A DNA stretch of 64,000 bases. Origin: Irpex lacteus (Eukaryota; Basidiomycota; Agaricomycetes; Polyporales; Irpicaceae). Position 1 is the first letter of the stretch. Each line of letters opens with the position of its first letter. The DNA lies in the NCBI GenBank assembly GCA_001986395.2, contig MQVO02000020.1:558001-622000 (forward strand). Reading direction: 5' to 3'. Position numbers and translations under genes: made by a program. The notes under the pieces are model-generated. The model worked only from the letters and a program-made list of their open reading frames with translations, was not told the DNA's origin and searched no databases. This document shows, piece by piece, positions 28,747 through 39,045 of the stretch.

Positions 28747-31663
28747 ATGCTGCAACGCTCGGTCAACGCCCGACCTCTTCCGCGCATAGCCGGGGCCAAC
28801 CGTGCTCAGACGGCAGCCAGTGGCTCGCGTCGAGTGAACGTGATTCAACGCCGCACGCTCTCGACAACGGCGAGAGTGCTGCCTACAGCGCAGAGTCGTG
28901 CACCTGCATCTGTGCGACCGCATTCTATACGGCAGTTTGCGACTGCGACCGGTGCATTCTTTACTCGTGCATTCTCTTGAATGTAATGAGCTCATGACTA
29001 CACAGATACAATTCCCAGCTTTGACCGCAAACCCCATTTCGACAAGATTCTCATCGCCAACAGGTATGGACTGCGTATATGCGCATATTCTGGTGCTCAC
29101 CGCGAATTGTAGAGGAGAAATAGCATGCCGTGTGATGCGGACGGCCAAGAAACTCGGAATCAAGACTGTCGCGGTATATAGCGAAGTCGACGCTGACTCC
29201 ATGCACGTTAAACTGGTGTGTACATCCTGGTTTTACCTATATCTCGTGACTCTGAATACGTCAAAGTAGGCAGACGAAGCGTATTGCATAGGCCCTGCAC
29301 CTTCGGCGGAAAGCTATGTAGGTCTATGCACACCGCCCAGCGAGGCAGGCGTCTCACTAACCGTCATACTAGCTTCGTATGGACAAAATAATTGACGTCT
29401 GCCATCGAAGTGGTGCTCAGGTATGCAAAGTACATTTAACCATGCCTTGCACATCTTGACGACTCCGCAGGCAGTCCACCCGGGGTACGGATTCTTGAGT
29501 GAGAACGCGAAGTTCGCAGAACAACTCGCAAAGGAGGGCATAGTATTCATCGGCCCTCCAGCGAGCGCCATCGTTAGCATGGGCTCTAAAAGGTTCGTTG
29601 ATCAAGCGTTGTAGGCGATCGCATACTTACGGTCGTTCAGCGAGTCGAAGGCTATCATGGAGGGTACGTGAAAGCCCTGTCTTCGCTGCTACAATATAAG
29701 CTTACCGACGACTGCAGCTGCGGGCGTACCCGTAGTTCCCGGATACCACGGGTCCAATCAGGACCCCGAGTTTCTGAAAGTCAAAGCGTCAGAAATTGGT
29801 CCGTATAATCAGCTTATCTTTCGAAGCTGCTGCTAACTTATATTCGTGCAGGTTATCCGGTACTCATCAAGGCCGTACATGGTGGAGGCGGCAAGGGCAT
29901 GCGTACCGTCGAGTCCGAAGACCAATTCCTAGGCGCACTAGAGTCCGCACGACGAGAAGCAGAGAAGTCGTTCGGTAACAGCGATGTGTTGGTCGAGAAG
30001 TATATCGAGCGTCCGAGGCATGTCGAAGTCCAGGTGTTCGCGGATACACTCGGAGACTGTGTGGCTTTGTGGGAGCGAGACTGCTCTGTTCAACGACGGA
30101 ACCAGAAGATCATCGAGGAGGCACCTGCGCCTGGGTTGTCACCTGAGATGCGGGAGGACTTGTGCCAGAAGGCTATCGACGCTGCCAAAGCTGTGAATTA
30201 CGTCGGCGCTGGGACAGTCGAATTCATATTCGACAACGACACCGACAAGTTCTACTTCATGGAAATGTAAGCCATCTAATTGTTTCAATTCATACATTGA
30301 GGTTGAGCGCGCTTTACAGGAACACCCGACTCCAAGTCGAACACCCAGTGACAGAAATGATCACAGGCTTAGACCTCGTCGAGTGGCAGCTCCAAGTCGC
30401 AGCCGGCAACCCCCTCCCGCTCCCACAATCCTCCATCCCACTCGTCGGCCACGCCTTCGAAGCACGCATATACGCCGAGAACCCCCGCAACCAGTTCCTC
30501 CCCGACTCCGGCCCCCTCCTCTTCCTCTCCACGCCCGAACCAACACACACCTTCGCCCCAGCTGTCCCAGCGCCGCCGTCTTCTGTAGCGCCTCTCGCGC
30601 GTACGGTGGAGACGGACGTCGATGTGGAGCCGTCGTTAAGGCTTGAGCAGGGGTTCGGCCAGGGAGCTCAGATTGGGGTGTTTTATGATCCTATGATTGC
30701 TAAATTGGTCGTGCATGGCAGGGACCGGACGGAGGCGTTGAGGTTGTTGAGGGGAGCGTTGGATAAGTATCAGGTGGTCGGTGTGTCGACGAATGTGGAG
30801 TTTTTGCGGACGTTGGCGGGGAACCGTGCGTTTGTGGATGCAGAAGTCGAGACTGGGTTTATTCGCGTGAGTGTACCGAGATTGTAATCCCCAGGGAGAG
30901 AGCTGACCCAAGTGTACAGAAACGTTTCGACGACTTGTTCCCGGTTCTACCTGCCCCGGCGGCTGAAGTGCTCGCGCAAGCTGCGTTGTACGTCGTCCTT
31001 CGTGACCAGCCAAAGGCACCGAAGGTCGGCGCGACTCCATGGACGTCCTTGCCCTCGAGACGGTTCGGCGGCGACACTTACGAACGAATTATCACACTCT
31101 CAACGGAGGACTCGGCTATACCACCAGTGACGGTGCACGTAAAGGCCCTTCCTAACGGACGGTTCGACGTCACAGTCAAAGGAGCCGACTACGAACGAAC
31201 TTTCTCTTCGGTGTCCGGCCAACTGTCCACCCCAACCACCGTCACATCCACACTCGACGCGGTCTCCCTCCGCACGACAGTCGTATCCCAGCCCCCTCCT
31301 CCAGCTCTCCCCGCGTCCACATCCTCACACACAATGGAACGTCTGCACGTCTTCCACAACGGGCTCAAAACCACACTCGTCCTCCCCTCACCCAAATGGC
31401 TGCTCTCCCTCGGCGGAGACGTCCTGAACGCGCACAAGGGCGCGCTGAAGGCCCCGATGCCGAGTTTGGTGGTGAACGTGCCGGTGAAGGAGGGCGATCG
31501 GGTGAAGAAGGGGGATGCGGTGGTTGTGTTGGAGAGTATGAAGACGGAGATGGTGTTGAGGGCGACGTGTGATGGGGTGGTTAGTAGTGTTGGGTGTGCG
31601 AAGGGGGATATGGTGGATGAGGGGAGGGAGCTTGTGGCGATTGACGAGGACGAGTCGGCGTGA
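28747..31663 (+). CDS. Methylcrotonoyl-CoA carboxylase alpha subunit (biotin carboxylase + BCCP), mitochondrial
   Basis: This is the biotin-containing subunit of 3-methylcrotonoyl-CoA carboxylase, a mitochondrial step of leucine breakdown. The ATG at 28747 opens an arginine-rich, acid-poor presequence of about 80 residues. After an intron (28975-29005) the biotin carboxylase domain begins: [30 protein letters not shown] (about 29470), the ATP-grasp loop GGGGKGMR (about 29882), HVEVQVFAD (about 30019) and [12 protein letters not shown] across an intron at about 30269-30319. The biotin-carrier domain near the C-terminus reads ESMKTEMV, with the biotinylated Lys codon at 31541-31543, and TGA follows at 31661-31663. 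Size, the missing carboxyltransferase domain and the extended linker between the domains (about 30930-31430) favour MCC alpha over propionyl-CoA or pyruvate carboxylase. The beta subunit is not in this window. The MKT tripeptide differs from the common MKM. Confidence 0.9.
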
Positions 31664-32045
31664 TTGCTCGTTACACAAAGTGTATGGATTTCGGAACACT
31701 TGTACAATACATCTTGTAAACTACAGTATATGCACTACTGATACATGCGACTGCGCAGAGGACGGTGGAGTTGCGTCCGAGTCGGCTGGGTCGGAGCTGG
31801 AGGAAGTGGTACATACGGACGGCCTTAGCCGCGCGAAGTAGCGTCATAACCTGCGCATCTCACTGCATTCCCAGTTCTTCATCATGCTACCACGAACTCT
31901 CCTCACTCTCACCACAACCCTCACATCCGCCGCACGCATATTCGTCTACGCGGCCACCTCTCCCTGTACCAACGCGACACCGCTACTCATCCAAGCGAAC
32001 AACTACCGCTCGATACACACAGACAACACCTGCTCTACCACTGCA
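31664..32045. other. Spacer with in-frame upstream extension of next gene
   Basis: This holds the MCC alpha 3' end and the upstream region of the small gene at 32046. An ATG at 31884 is open and in frame with that gene. The 54 extra residues (MLPRTLLTLTTTLTSAARIF...) resemble a mitochondrial presequence. It is unclear whether they are used. Confidence 0.5.
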
Positions 32046-32600
32046 ATGGCTGAACAACCTACGAACGAGTGGCTTCAAACGCGTCTCTCTGAGCTGCTCG
32101 CCTCGCCCCACATCCACTTCACCCAGCCCAACGTACCCGGCCTTCGTCTGCGTATGGGTCCGGGCCCGATCGACCTCTTCAGTACGCGGTTCATCAACCT
32201 GTTCACGCATGAGGCGAAGGGGACCGTGAACGGGCAGGAGGTGGCCAAGGACGACTTGAAAGAGCAGTTGCTGAAGTTGCAGAAGAAGTACAACAAGGAA
32301 ACGGTGAAGTTTGTGGCGGAGGAGCTTGCGACTGGCGAAGAGGTGCGTAGCATTGAGTTTTGAGAGCCTGGATGGATGACCGAGTGAGATCGACTTGTAG
32401 GTGGCTACGAAGTTGGCGTGGACGACGAAAGACGAGGGATCGCAGGCGGAGGTCAGAGCATCTGCTACGTGAGTCATATGCCATTGTGTTTTGGTACCGT
32501 GCGTGCTCACGACGTCTATTGCATCAGAACGAAGGAGGAAGGCGGTGCTCACCGTATCGACACCCTCAAGCTTGACTTCGCGGACAGTTTACTGGCTTGA
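32046..32600 (+). CDS. Small uncharacterised protein, about 150 residues
   Basis: Three exons join in phase: 32046-32349 (ending ATGEE), about 32401-32468, and about 32528-32600 (ending DTLKLDFADSLLA, TGA). The product is soluble, begins MAEQPTNEWLQTRLSELL, and alternates amphipathic helices and strands (FINLFTHEAKGTVNG, LKLQKKYNKETVKFVAEEL). Size and pattern recall the NTF2-like cone fold, but no diagnostic residue supports that and I do not assign a function. The start was chosen at 32046 because its context (GCAATGG) is good and the N-terminus looks natural. The in-frame ATG at 31884 would add a presequence-like 54 residues and send the protein to mitochondria. Confidence 0.65.
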
Positions 32601-32853
32601 GGTAATCAGTGCTCCTGGAAATCTAATCGCTTCTGTGTACAAATAACTGTACTGTATATTACTGTATGAATACCAGCCCGCAAAGCCTTCGCGTTTGTCT
32701 GTCGCGCAAGTAAACTCGAGCATGATCGACGTTCAGGTTGATGATCTATGAGCTTGATCATCTCGCTCGGCGCTATCGCATCTTGTCCCAAACCACCACC
32801 AACCGTCCCGTTCATCGTTCTCGTCGAACGTCCGCACGACACTCCTGCCAACC

Positions 32854-33327
32854 CTGGATGCCTCTCATGATGCCGACTTCTACGCCCTACTTGCGATCTC
32901 CCCGTCTGCCACGACCGCCGAGGTGAAGGCGGCCTACCATCGCGCCTTGCTCAAGCACCATCCGGACAAACAATCCACCGCTATCTCTCGTCAAACTGCC
33001 GACTCTTCGTCGTCTCACCACGACGACATCGGGCTCCTCAAGATCGCGTACGAGACTCTGACCAGTTCCGAGTTACGGGGCAAATACGATGCACGTCGCG
33101 CGCAGAAGGCCGCCGCCCCTCGCCCCGCGCAAGTCATCTCTCTCGAAGACTTCACGGAACTCGACGACGGATCGCGCTGGGCGTACGACTGTCGTTGTAG
33201 CGGTACATATCTCATAAGCGAGGCGGATATGGACAGCGGCCAGCACCTCGTTGGGTGTACGAGCTGCTCGGAGGTTATTTGGGTCGGGTACGAACCTGTG
33301 GATGAGGATGAAGGGGAGGACGCGTGA
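32854..33327 (+). CDS. J-domain protein with CSL zinc finger, DPH4-like (diphthamide synthesis)
   Basis: The predicted DPH4/Jjj3-type cofactor couples a J domain to a DPH-type zinc (iron) ribbon and supports the first step of diphthamide formation on elongation factor 2. The reading frame DADFYALLAISPSATTAEVKAAYHRALLKHHPDK shows J-domain helices I-II with the HPD motif (about 32959-32967), then LKIAYETLTSSELRGKYD (helices III-IV). The metal ribbon reads YDCRCSGTY ... VGCTSCSEVIW (about 33184-33290), giving the two CxC/CxxC pairs. The stop is TGA at 33325-33327. No intron is needed. Oddly, no ATG lies in this frame between the in-frame stop at 32755-32757 and the J domain, and no AG acceptor exists there to splice in an upstream exon. 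The given start is the CTG at 32854 in good context (ACCCTGG), an inference. Length from there, about 157 residues, fits the family. Confidence 0.8.
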   Translation: MDASHDADFYALLAISPSATTAEVKAAYHRALLKHHPDKQSTAISRQTADSSSSHHDDIGLLKIAYETLTSSELRGKYDARRAQKAAAPRPAQVISLEDFTELDDGSRWAYDCRCSGTYLISEADMDSGQHLVGCTSCSEVIWVGYEPVDEDEGEDA

Positions 33328-33660
33328 GGGCTGCCTAGGCATATGGGTCTATAGTACGTGGTCTCTGTATATCCCGTTGTGCGCCGCTTCTGATCAGTGC
33401 GGTCTGTAGGTGTATTCGTATTGTGATATCCCGTTAGCACGGCGGCTCATTACGTCTCTCGAGGCAGACCTCCGCCGAGTAGCAGACAACAACATGTAAC
33501 ATAAACACCAGTACGATAAAACAAGCACAGATATCATTCAACGTTATATACTACCCGGATCATTGTGCACAGTGGCTTCGCTGGGAGAGGGTCTTCTCTG
33601 TATCAGCGCAAACAACTATGTCAAAGGCGTAATTGCGGTATGTCCCCCGCCGCGAATACC
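33328..33660. other. Spacer between convergent DPH4-like and DNMT1 genes
   Basis: This is shared 3' flanking DNA. Nothing beyond probable 3' UTRs was recognised. Confidence 0.5.
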
Positions 33661-36600
33661 TCAGTCAACGACGATCGCGTTCGACTTCCTCTCCTTCCAG
33701 TCCTTGAACTCGGCCTCCCACAGCTCGCGACCAAGCGCAAGTCCTACAGGCCAAGGAACCGCATTGCCAATCTCACGGTGCATCTACGGTGCGTCGTTGT
33801 AAACCCATCAGCTGTACTTGTTCGTTCGTGGCGAAGGATGTACGTACCGTCTTAACGTCCTTCTCCTTGACAGATAGGAACTCGTAATCGTCCGGGAATC
33901 CCTGCGACCGCGCGAGCTCACGTACGGTGAGTACGCGCTTGCACTGAGATTCGAGTTGGGATAACGGTGCGTCAGAGTTGTCATGCGCGAATGCGGGATA
34001 CGTGCTTACCCAAGGATTCAGCACCCAGGATTGCTTCGCCATCGGCTCGACGTTCGTGACGGTCGTATGGAACCACTTGTTCTCGTCGAGGCGGCCGTAG
34101 AACCCTGTTCCGATACGTAGGTATTCAGTGGAGTCGCTCTCGCAATCAAGAGCGCGTTTCGGACGTACCGTCTTTGAATCCCCGACGCGCAACCGCGGAG
34201 CTCGGGTTCGAGAGTTGCCATTCCTTCGAGATGAGCGACCTCGGCACGTGCGGCTCGAAGAGACCTGTTCAACGGAACGTGCGCGTAAGTCTCATCTCGT
34301 CCTGTACACAATCAAAGTACTTACAGTTGAAGTCAGCACCGGGTTCTAATTTGATGTATGTTACTCTGGCGGCAATGCTCGAGTCAGCAACTGCGTCACC
34401 AATGGCCACTGGCTGCGGAAGTGCGAGAGCTTACCGTGCGACAGTGTCCTCCTTCAGTGGTCTTGTATAGTGTTGCAGGTCCGTGACAGCTTCTTGTCGG
34501 ACCCGCGCCTTCGACTGGTACCGGGTCCGTGGCTCTGCGTAGCGGTATGCAGTGGCAGGCTGGGACATGCCACATGTCGGCTTCTGTCCGTTGCAGCTCT
34601 TCAGGAGAATTTCTTTTCCCCCAACCTTCCGTGGCTGCTCAGCTTTGTTCAAGGGGTTTCTCCTGTGTAAACAAGGGTAATGGTGAGTGCTCATGTGGTT
34701 TTACTCACAGGACCATGGGAGTACGTACCAGTCAAACCATTCCAGATCACTGATTGCATCTTTGACAGAGATATAGTCATGTGGAACTGCACCAGTAGTA
34801 CGGGGGATGGGAGTGACTGTCAGACCATGGGGAAACTTGATGGTGAGGCTGTCCTGAGGGGGAAGATGGTACATAGGTGCAGGGAAGGAGGGGAGGGTGT
34901 GGCCTATACGAGTTGCAACGAGGAAGAACCTCACTCTGGCCTGGGGGGTCCCATAGTGGGCTGCCTGAAGGAGGGAGAAGCGAACTTGATACCTGGCCGC
35001 CAGCAGTGAGTATTTCTTGAGAAAAATGAACAGAAGTGATGCTTACCCCATGGACAGCAAAGAGTATACCAGGAACTTGAGGCCACCAACTGGTATACCA
35101 CCCTTGAGCTTGTACCTGTCTTGCTGAGTGGTGTTCAGGCCATAGTGAATAAAGCCTCTGACGTTCTCAAAGAAGCAGTGTCTTGGCTTGAGGAAATCTA
35201 TCCAAGACAGCAGGTTGAGGATCAGATGGCTTTTCTTGTCATTGGCCCGTTGATACATGTTCAATGTCGAATGTGGCTGGCTATATACATATTATTGTAA
35301 GTCCATTAGACTGATGAGTCACTGCCTCTTGCTTACCAAGGAAAGCCAGCCACAATACAGTCCACATCTGATGGCTTGATCATATCTGGAAGTTCTTGAC
35401 CTTCTATAGACAGAAGCTTGGGGGAATTCTCAATCGACCTGGCCTTCTTAATCGCATTCTCCAGCACCAAATTGGCACATTGGTTGTACACCACTGTGTT
35501 GGGGGAGTTTCTCCTATACACGAGGTTAGTGCTGTTGAAGTAGGCAAGTAGACCACTCACTTCAAAGTCATTGCTGCCGAAGGACTAATCTCCACAGCAT
35601 GTGTTAGCTTGAGGATACCTGCTTCCTGCATGCTAAGTGCAAAGGCCCCAGTACCAGCAAAAGGGTCAAAGGCACGGAGAACAGGTGTTCTGCCAAATTC
35701 CTCTGCTTCTTTGGCTACAGCTTGATCCTGAGCATGACAGATGGCACAAATAGTGATTGCTCTATCTGGCAATTCTGTCCTCCTTTGCCACGAGAAGAGA
35801 TCATTTCGTGCTGCATGATAGCAGACGTAGAAATTGGTGGGGGAAGAGTTAATGTAAGTTTGAAGCCCTTGTAGAGACGAAAAGCTTTTTGCAGCTTTTA
35901 CTCTGCAAGGCTTGAGTAGTTTCTTCGCATCAACACGTTGAAGCTCATTGGTCAAGAACAGCTCCTGCTATTATGCGGAGTCAACTCAGTAAAGGCACAA
36001 CAACCACAAAGAAAATCTACCTCATCCTGATACAAATCCTCTTTTGCCACTGTCACCATAGCCCTGACTCTACCCAGCAGCTGCAGAGATACTTCACAAG
36101 CTCCCAGATCTCTTGCTTTAGAAGATGACTTGATGTTGATTATCTTGCCAATAAGGCAAGGACCTCCATCAGACTCAACCATAGCATAATCATTCAGATG
36201 GTAGTTGTGGCCACCAATAGCCACACCACTACCTTTCTCAATGATCTGTGGAGTTTGCAAAACTTCTCGTGCAGCTGCTTTGGCACAGACAGGACAGTTG
36301 TCAGGTGGATTACCAGGCAGAGGAAAAGTTGTGTGTTCATCCGCCTGGACAAAGGTACCATCACTTTGGTTATAGCTGTAGCTATTTAGAGACATGAGTG
36401 GACCACAAATACTACACAAAACAAGTGTCATGTTTAACTTACCTGTAATAAAACTCCAGACTTTTCCAACAGTTTCTGATTTCTGGAAGCCTAGTGTTTG
36501 CATCACGTGTCTTGACAAAGTGACAAGTGCACTTCTTCAGTATGAATCCAAGCTCAATCGAGCCACAGGTTTCAGTTGCAAAGAGCTCGTTTGGATCATG

Positions 36601-38585
36601 AATCCTGCCATGTATTCAAGTCAAACTTTGGAAATTACTCATCTAAAAAGACTTACTCCTGAAGTAAGGTCTTGGAGGAATGTTCAAACCACTGCACATG
36701 TGCTGTACAATCTTGCCTGTTGATGAACAGGATTCGACCAAACCTAAGAGAAGCACAACTGAGAACATAGAAATTACATTCAGTTTTATAAATCTCACCA
36801 AAGATAATCTGCAGGTGTACGATCAGCAGGGATTCTTTCAATCTCTTCCTTGGATTTTGGAAGCTGCAGAGATTCACGACCACCATATGAGGCAGCAGGA
36901 ACTGCCACTACATCTCCTACCTGAAAGAAACACTTTGAGTTGGTTGTAAGAGATGATAGAGAAAAATACATCACCTCATATTCACAGTGGTTCACTCTTG
37001 CTTTCAGGCAGAAATTTGTCCTCCCAGGCTCAAACTCCACCTGTTTGCCAAGTGCTAACCATTTATGCAACCACTTACGCAACCACTGTTGGGGAGTTGG
37101 TGGCTGAGAGGGAGAATACGATTTACTTCCCATAACACGAAGGCTTTCTTTAAAGAGGCCTTGTGCAAGTCCAGCAACGTGTGGTGTAACTACCGTGTTG
37201 TTCTGATTCTCTGGTCGGAGAACCAATAGATCGATATTGCCAATGACAGGGATGGGAGTGGAAGTTGTCAGCAGATGGCGTACAGGTTGTGTCATGCTGC
37301 GAGCTTGAGATATGATATCCCGGATTAGAGGGCTCTGTCGGATTTGCTGGTATCCTGGATTCTTGGAAATGGCGACTATAGTGGAATACTATATATTCAT
37401 TAGCATAGCCAGAGAAAATCATATGCAGATGAACTTACAGCTTCTTTCAGCAGTTTTTTGGTGACATAGCCTCCAAGTAGCTCATCATAAGAACCTTCAA
37501 GCTCAACAAGGGAACTCAGTGAAGCTTCTACAGCTGCACTGATCACTATCTGTGCAGTGCGATGAGGGGAGTAAAATGAGCGGTAGAGATCCTTGTAACG
37601 CTTGGAAGGTTTGCCAAGCATGTAATAGGCATGCTCAGTCTCAACATAAACAGGACTGTAGTGGCAAACATGTCTTAGTTGGCTGTCAGATAGCTAGGTG
37701 AAAAAGACTACTCACCCTTGCTGCTGCTGATAGTCAATTGCAAAGGATACAACTTCACTGGTGTGAAACTTCTGAAGTTGCCCAGTGCGCGAGTTTGAAG
37801 TGCTAGTGAACTGGGCATCATCATGTTCTGCCTCACAATCCTGACCAGCATCCTCTTCATTGGCATAGACTGGACCCACGTTCCCTACCATCTCAAGACA
37901 CACACCATTCTCTTCGAGGAGCTCCTGAAACGAGACATGACGATTGTTATGTGTGGTGTCGAAGAGGGTAAAGTCAGTGAGCAAACGGATTGGCTTGCCG
38001 TTGCTGTCTTCACCAGGCTCCTCTTCACCCACCACAATGGTGTCTGCAGTCTCAAGGAGACAGTCCGTAAGTGCAGATGGGTCCAGGTATTTTACTAGTA
38101 CTTTGGTATGAAGACATGAAAGCTTGCAGAAATATACAAAGCTTACCTTCATTCTCCACACGAGAACGTTTGTCAGGCTACACAGAGAGCAAAGGCTTGG
38201 TCAGTGTGCTGCCTGTATGGTAAGGAAATAAAATACATACTTGAGATGGACTGTCACCTTGAGCCTTCCTCTTTGCCGGAGAACGTGGCAGGTGGTGTGG
38301 CTCATCATACTCAAAAGCAGTGGCAGAGCTTGCCCGCGATAAGGGACTAGCACGAGGAAACAATGGTCTCTGTGATCCTGAGCCAGATGGGATCAGAGTT
38401 GCTTGTGAGCGCAACTGTGAATCATGTGATGTAGAGGCCCGCACATCACGACTCTGCTGACCCATGCTTGTGCCATACAATGAATTACTGGCAACTGAGG
38501 CTTCACGGCTTAGGGTGGGGTTTTTTGAATCCCCCGAATCCCCAAAGCTGAGCTCAAACGCCGTTGGGCGGTTGCGTGGCGGCAT
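33661..38585 (-). CDS. DNMT1-type DNA (cytosine-5) methyltransferase
   Basis: Maintenance-type nuclear C5-cytosine methyltransferase. The ATG (complement, 38583-38585) gives [14 protein letters not shown], a disordered N-terminus. A DNMT1-RFD-like segment follows (about 38060-37720: [21 protein letters not shown]). BAH1 lies at about 37090-36560 ([32 protein letters not shown]) and BAH2 at about 36225-35940 ([26 protein letters not shown]). Catalytic motifs in order are I ([14 protein letters not shown], about 35670), IV with the nucleophile GFPCQPHS (its Cys codon is split by an intron at about 35283-35338), VI (FFENVRGF, about 35160), VIII ([10 protein letters not shown], about 34935) and X ([10 protein letters not shown], about 33760). 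The stop is TGA at 33661-33663. About 15 introns are present. All key residues are there. Motif I departs from the usual FxGxGG and the motif IV tail is PHS rather than PFS. The interior is strikingly CpG-poor (see findings). Confidence 0.92.
34600..38550. other. CpG-depleted block covering most of the DNMT1 gene
   Basis: Hand counts give 15 CpG in 35041-36000 and 5 in 36001-36720, against 46 in the 360 bp of 33841-34200 inside the same gene's 3' exons. Introns and exons are equally affected, and TG/CA dinucleotides are abundant. The right edge is gradual (38160-38580) and the left edge fairly sharp near 34600. Confidence 0.85.
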
Positions 38586-39045
38586 CACTTAGGACAAAGA
38601 TGTTTGTTGAGTGCTTGCAGAAGAAGTAGGCTGTCTGCACAAAGCTGTTGTCGTAGGGCGGCCGGAGCAGGTACTCTAATGAATACTGACTCAAAGCTTA
38701 GCTTCTCATATCTATCACACACATAATCTGGGACAGTACTTACGGAGGCAATGCGAGTTGGTGTATGAGTCGGAGTAAAGCTCGATAGAAAGAGCAAGTG
38801 AATGTCCTGTATTCCGGGAAATGTAATGAGAGGCATGCAGCAACAGATACGAGTGACTGAACTCACCAGAGACGTAGTTGCGTAGAGACTTGTTGCTCGA
38901 AGATGTCCGTTGGTCAGGTGGTAGATGAGCTTTCGCTGCAGGAGCGGTATTAGGAATAAGAGCTGAATAGTCAAGACTCTGCTCACCTGCGCGCGCGCGA
39001 TAGACAGTCCTAATATAATTAACGCACCTCGTCAGCACGGCTCAT
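38585..39045 (-). CDS. Small hypothetical gene abutting the DNMT1 start codon
   Basis: The ATG at 39043-39045 (complement) is followed by well-formed 5' splice sites GTGCGT (39027), GTGAGT (38866) and GTAAGT (38743) with AG acceptors. One joining is in phase 0 throughout (exons 39045-39028, 38986-38867, 38806-38744, 38701-38585) and gives 105 residues. A second joining uses the acceptor GAGCAG at 38979 and the acceptor GAGTCAG at about 38685. It is also open, gives about 97 residues and has a more natural hydrophilic N-terminus (SLDYSALIPNTAPAAK). Both end RVPAPAALRQQLCADSLLLLQALNKHLCPK-stop, a helical C-terminus. The TGA at 38585-38587 overlaps the A of the DNMT1 ATG. No family was recognised. 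It could instead be the spliced 5' leader of DNMT1 with an upstream ORF. Confidence 0.35.
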
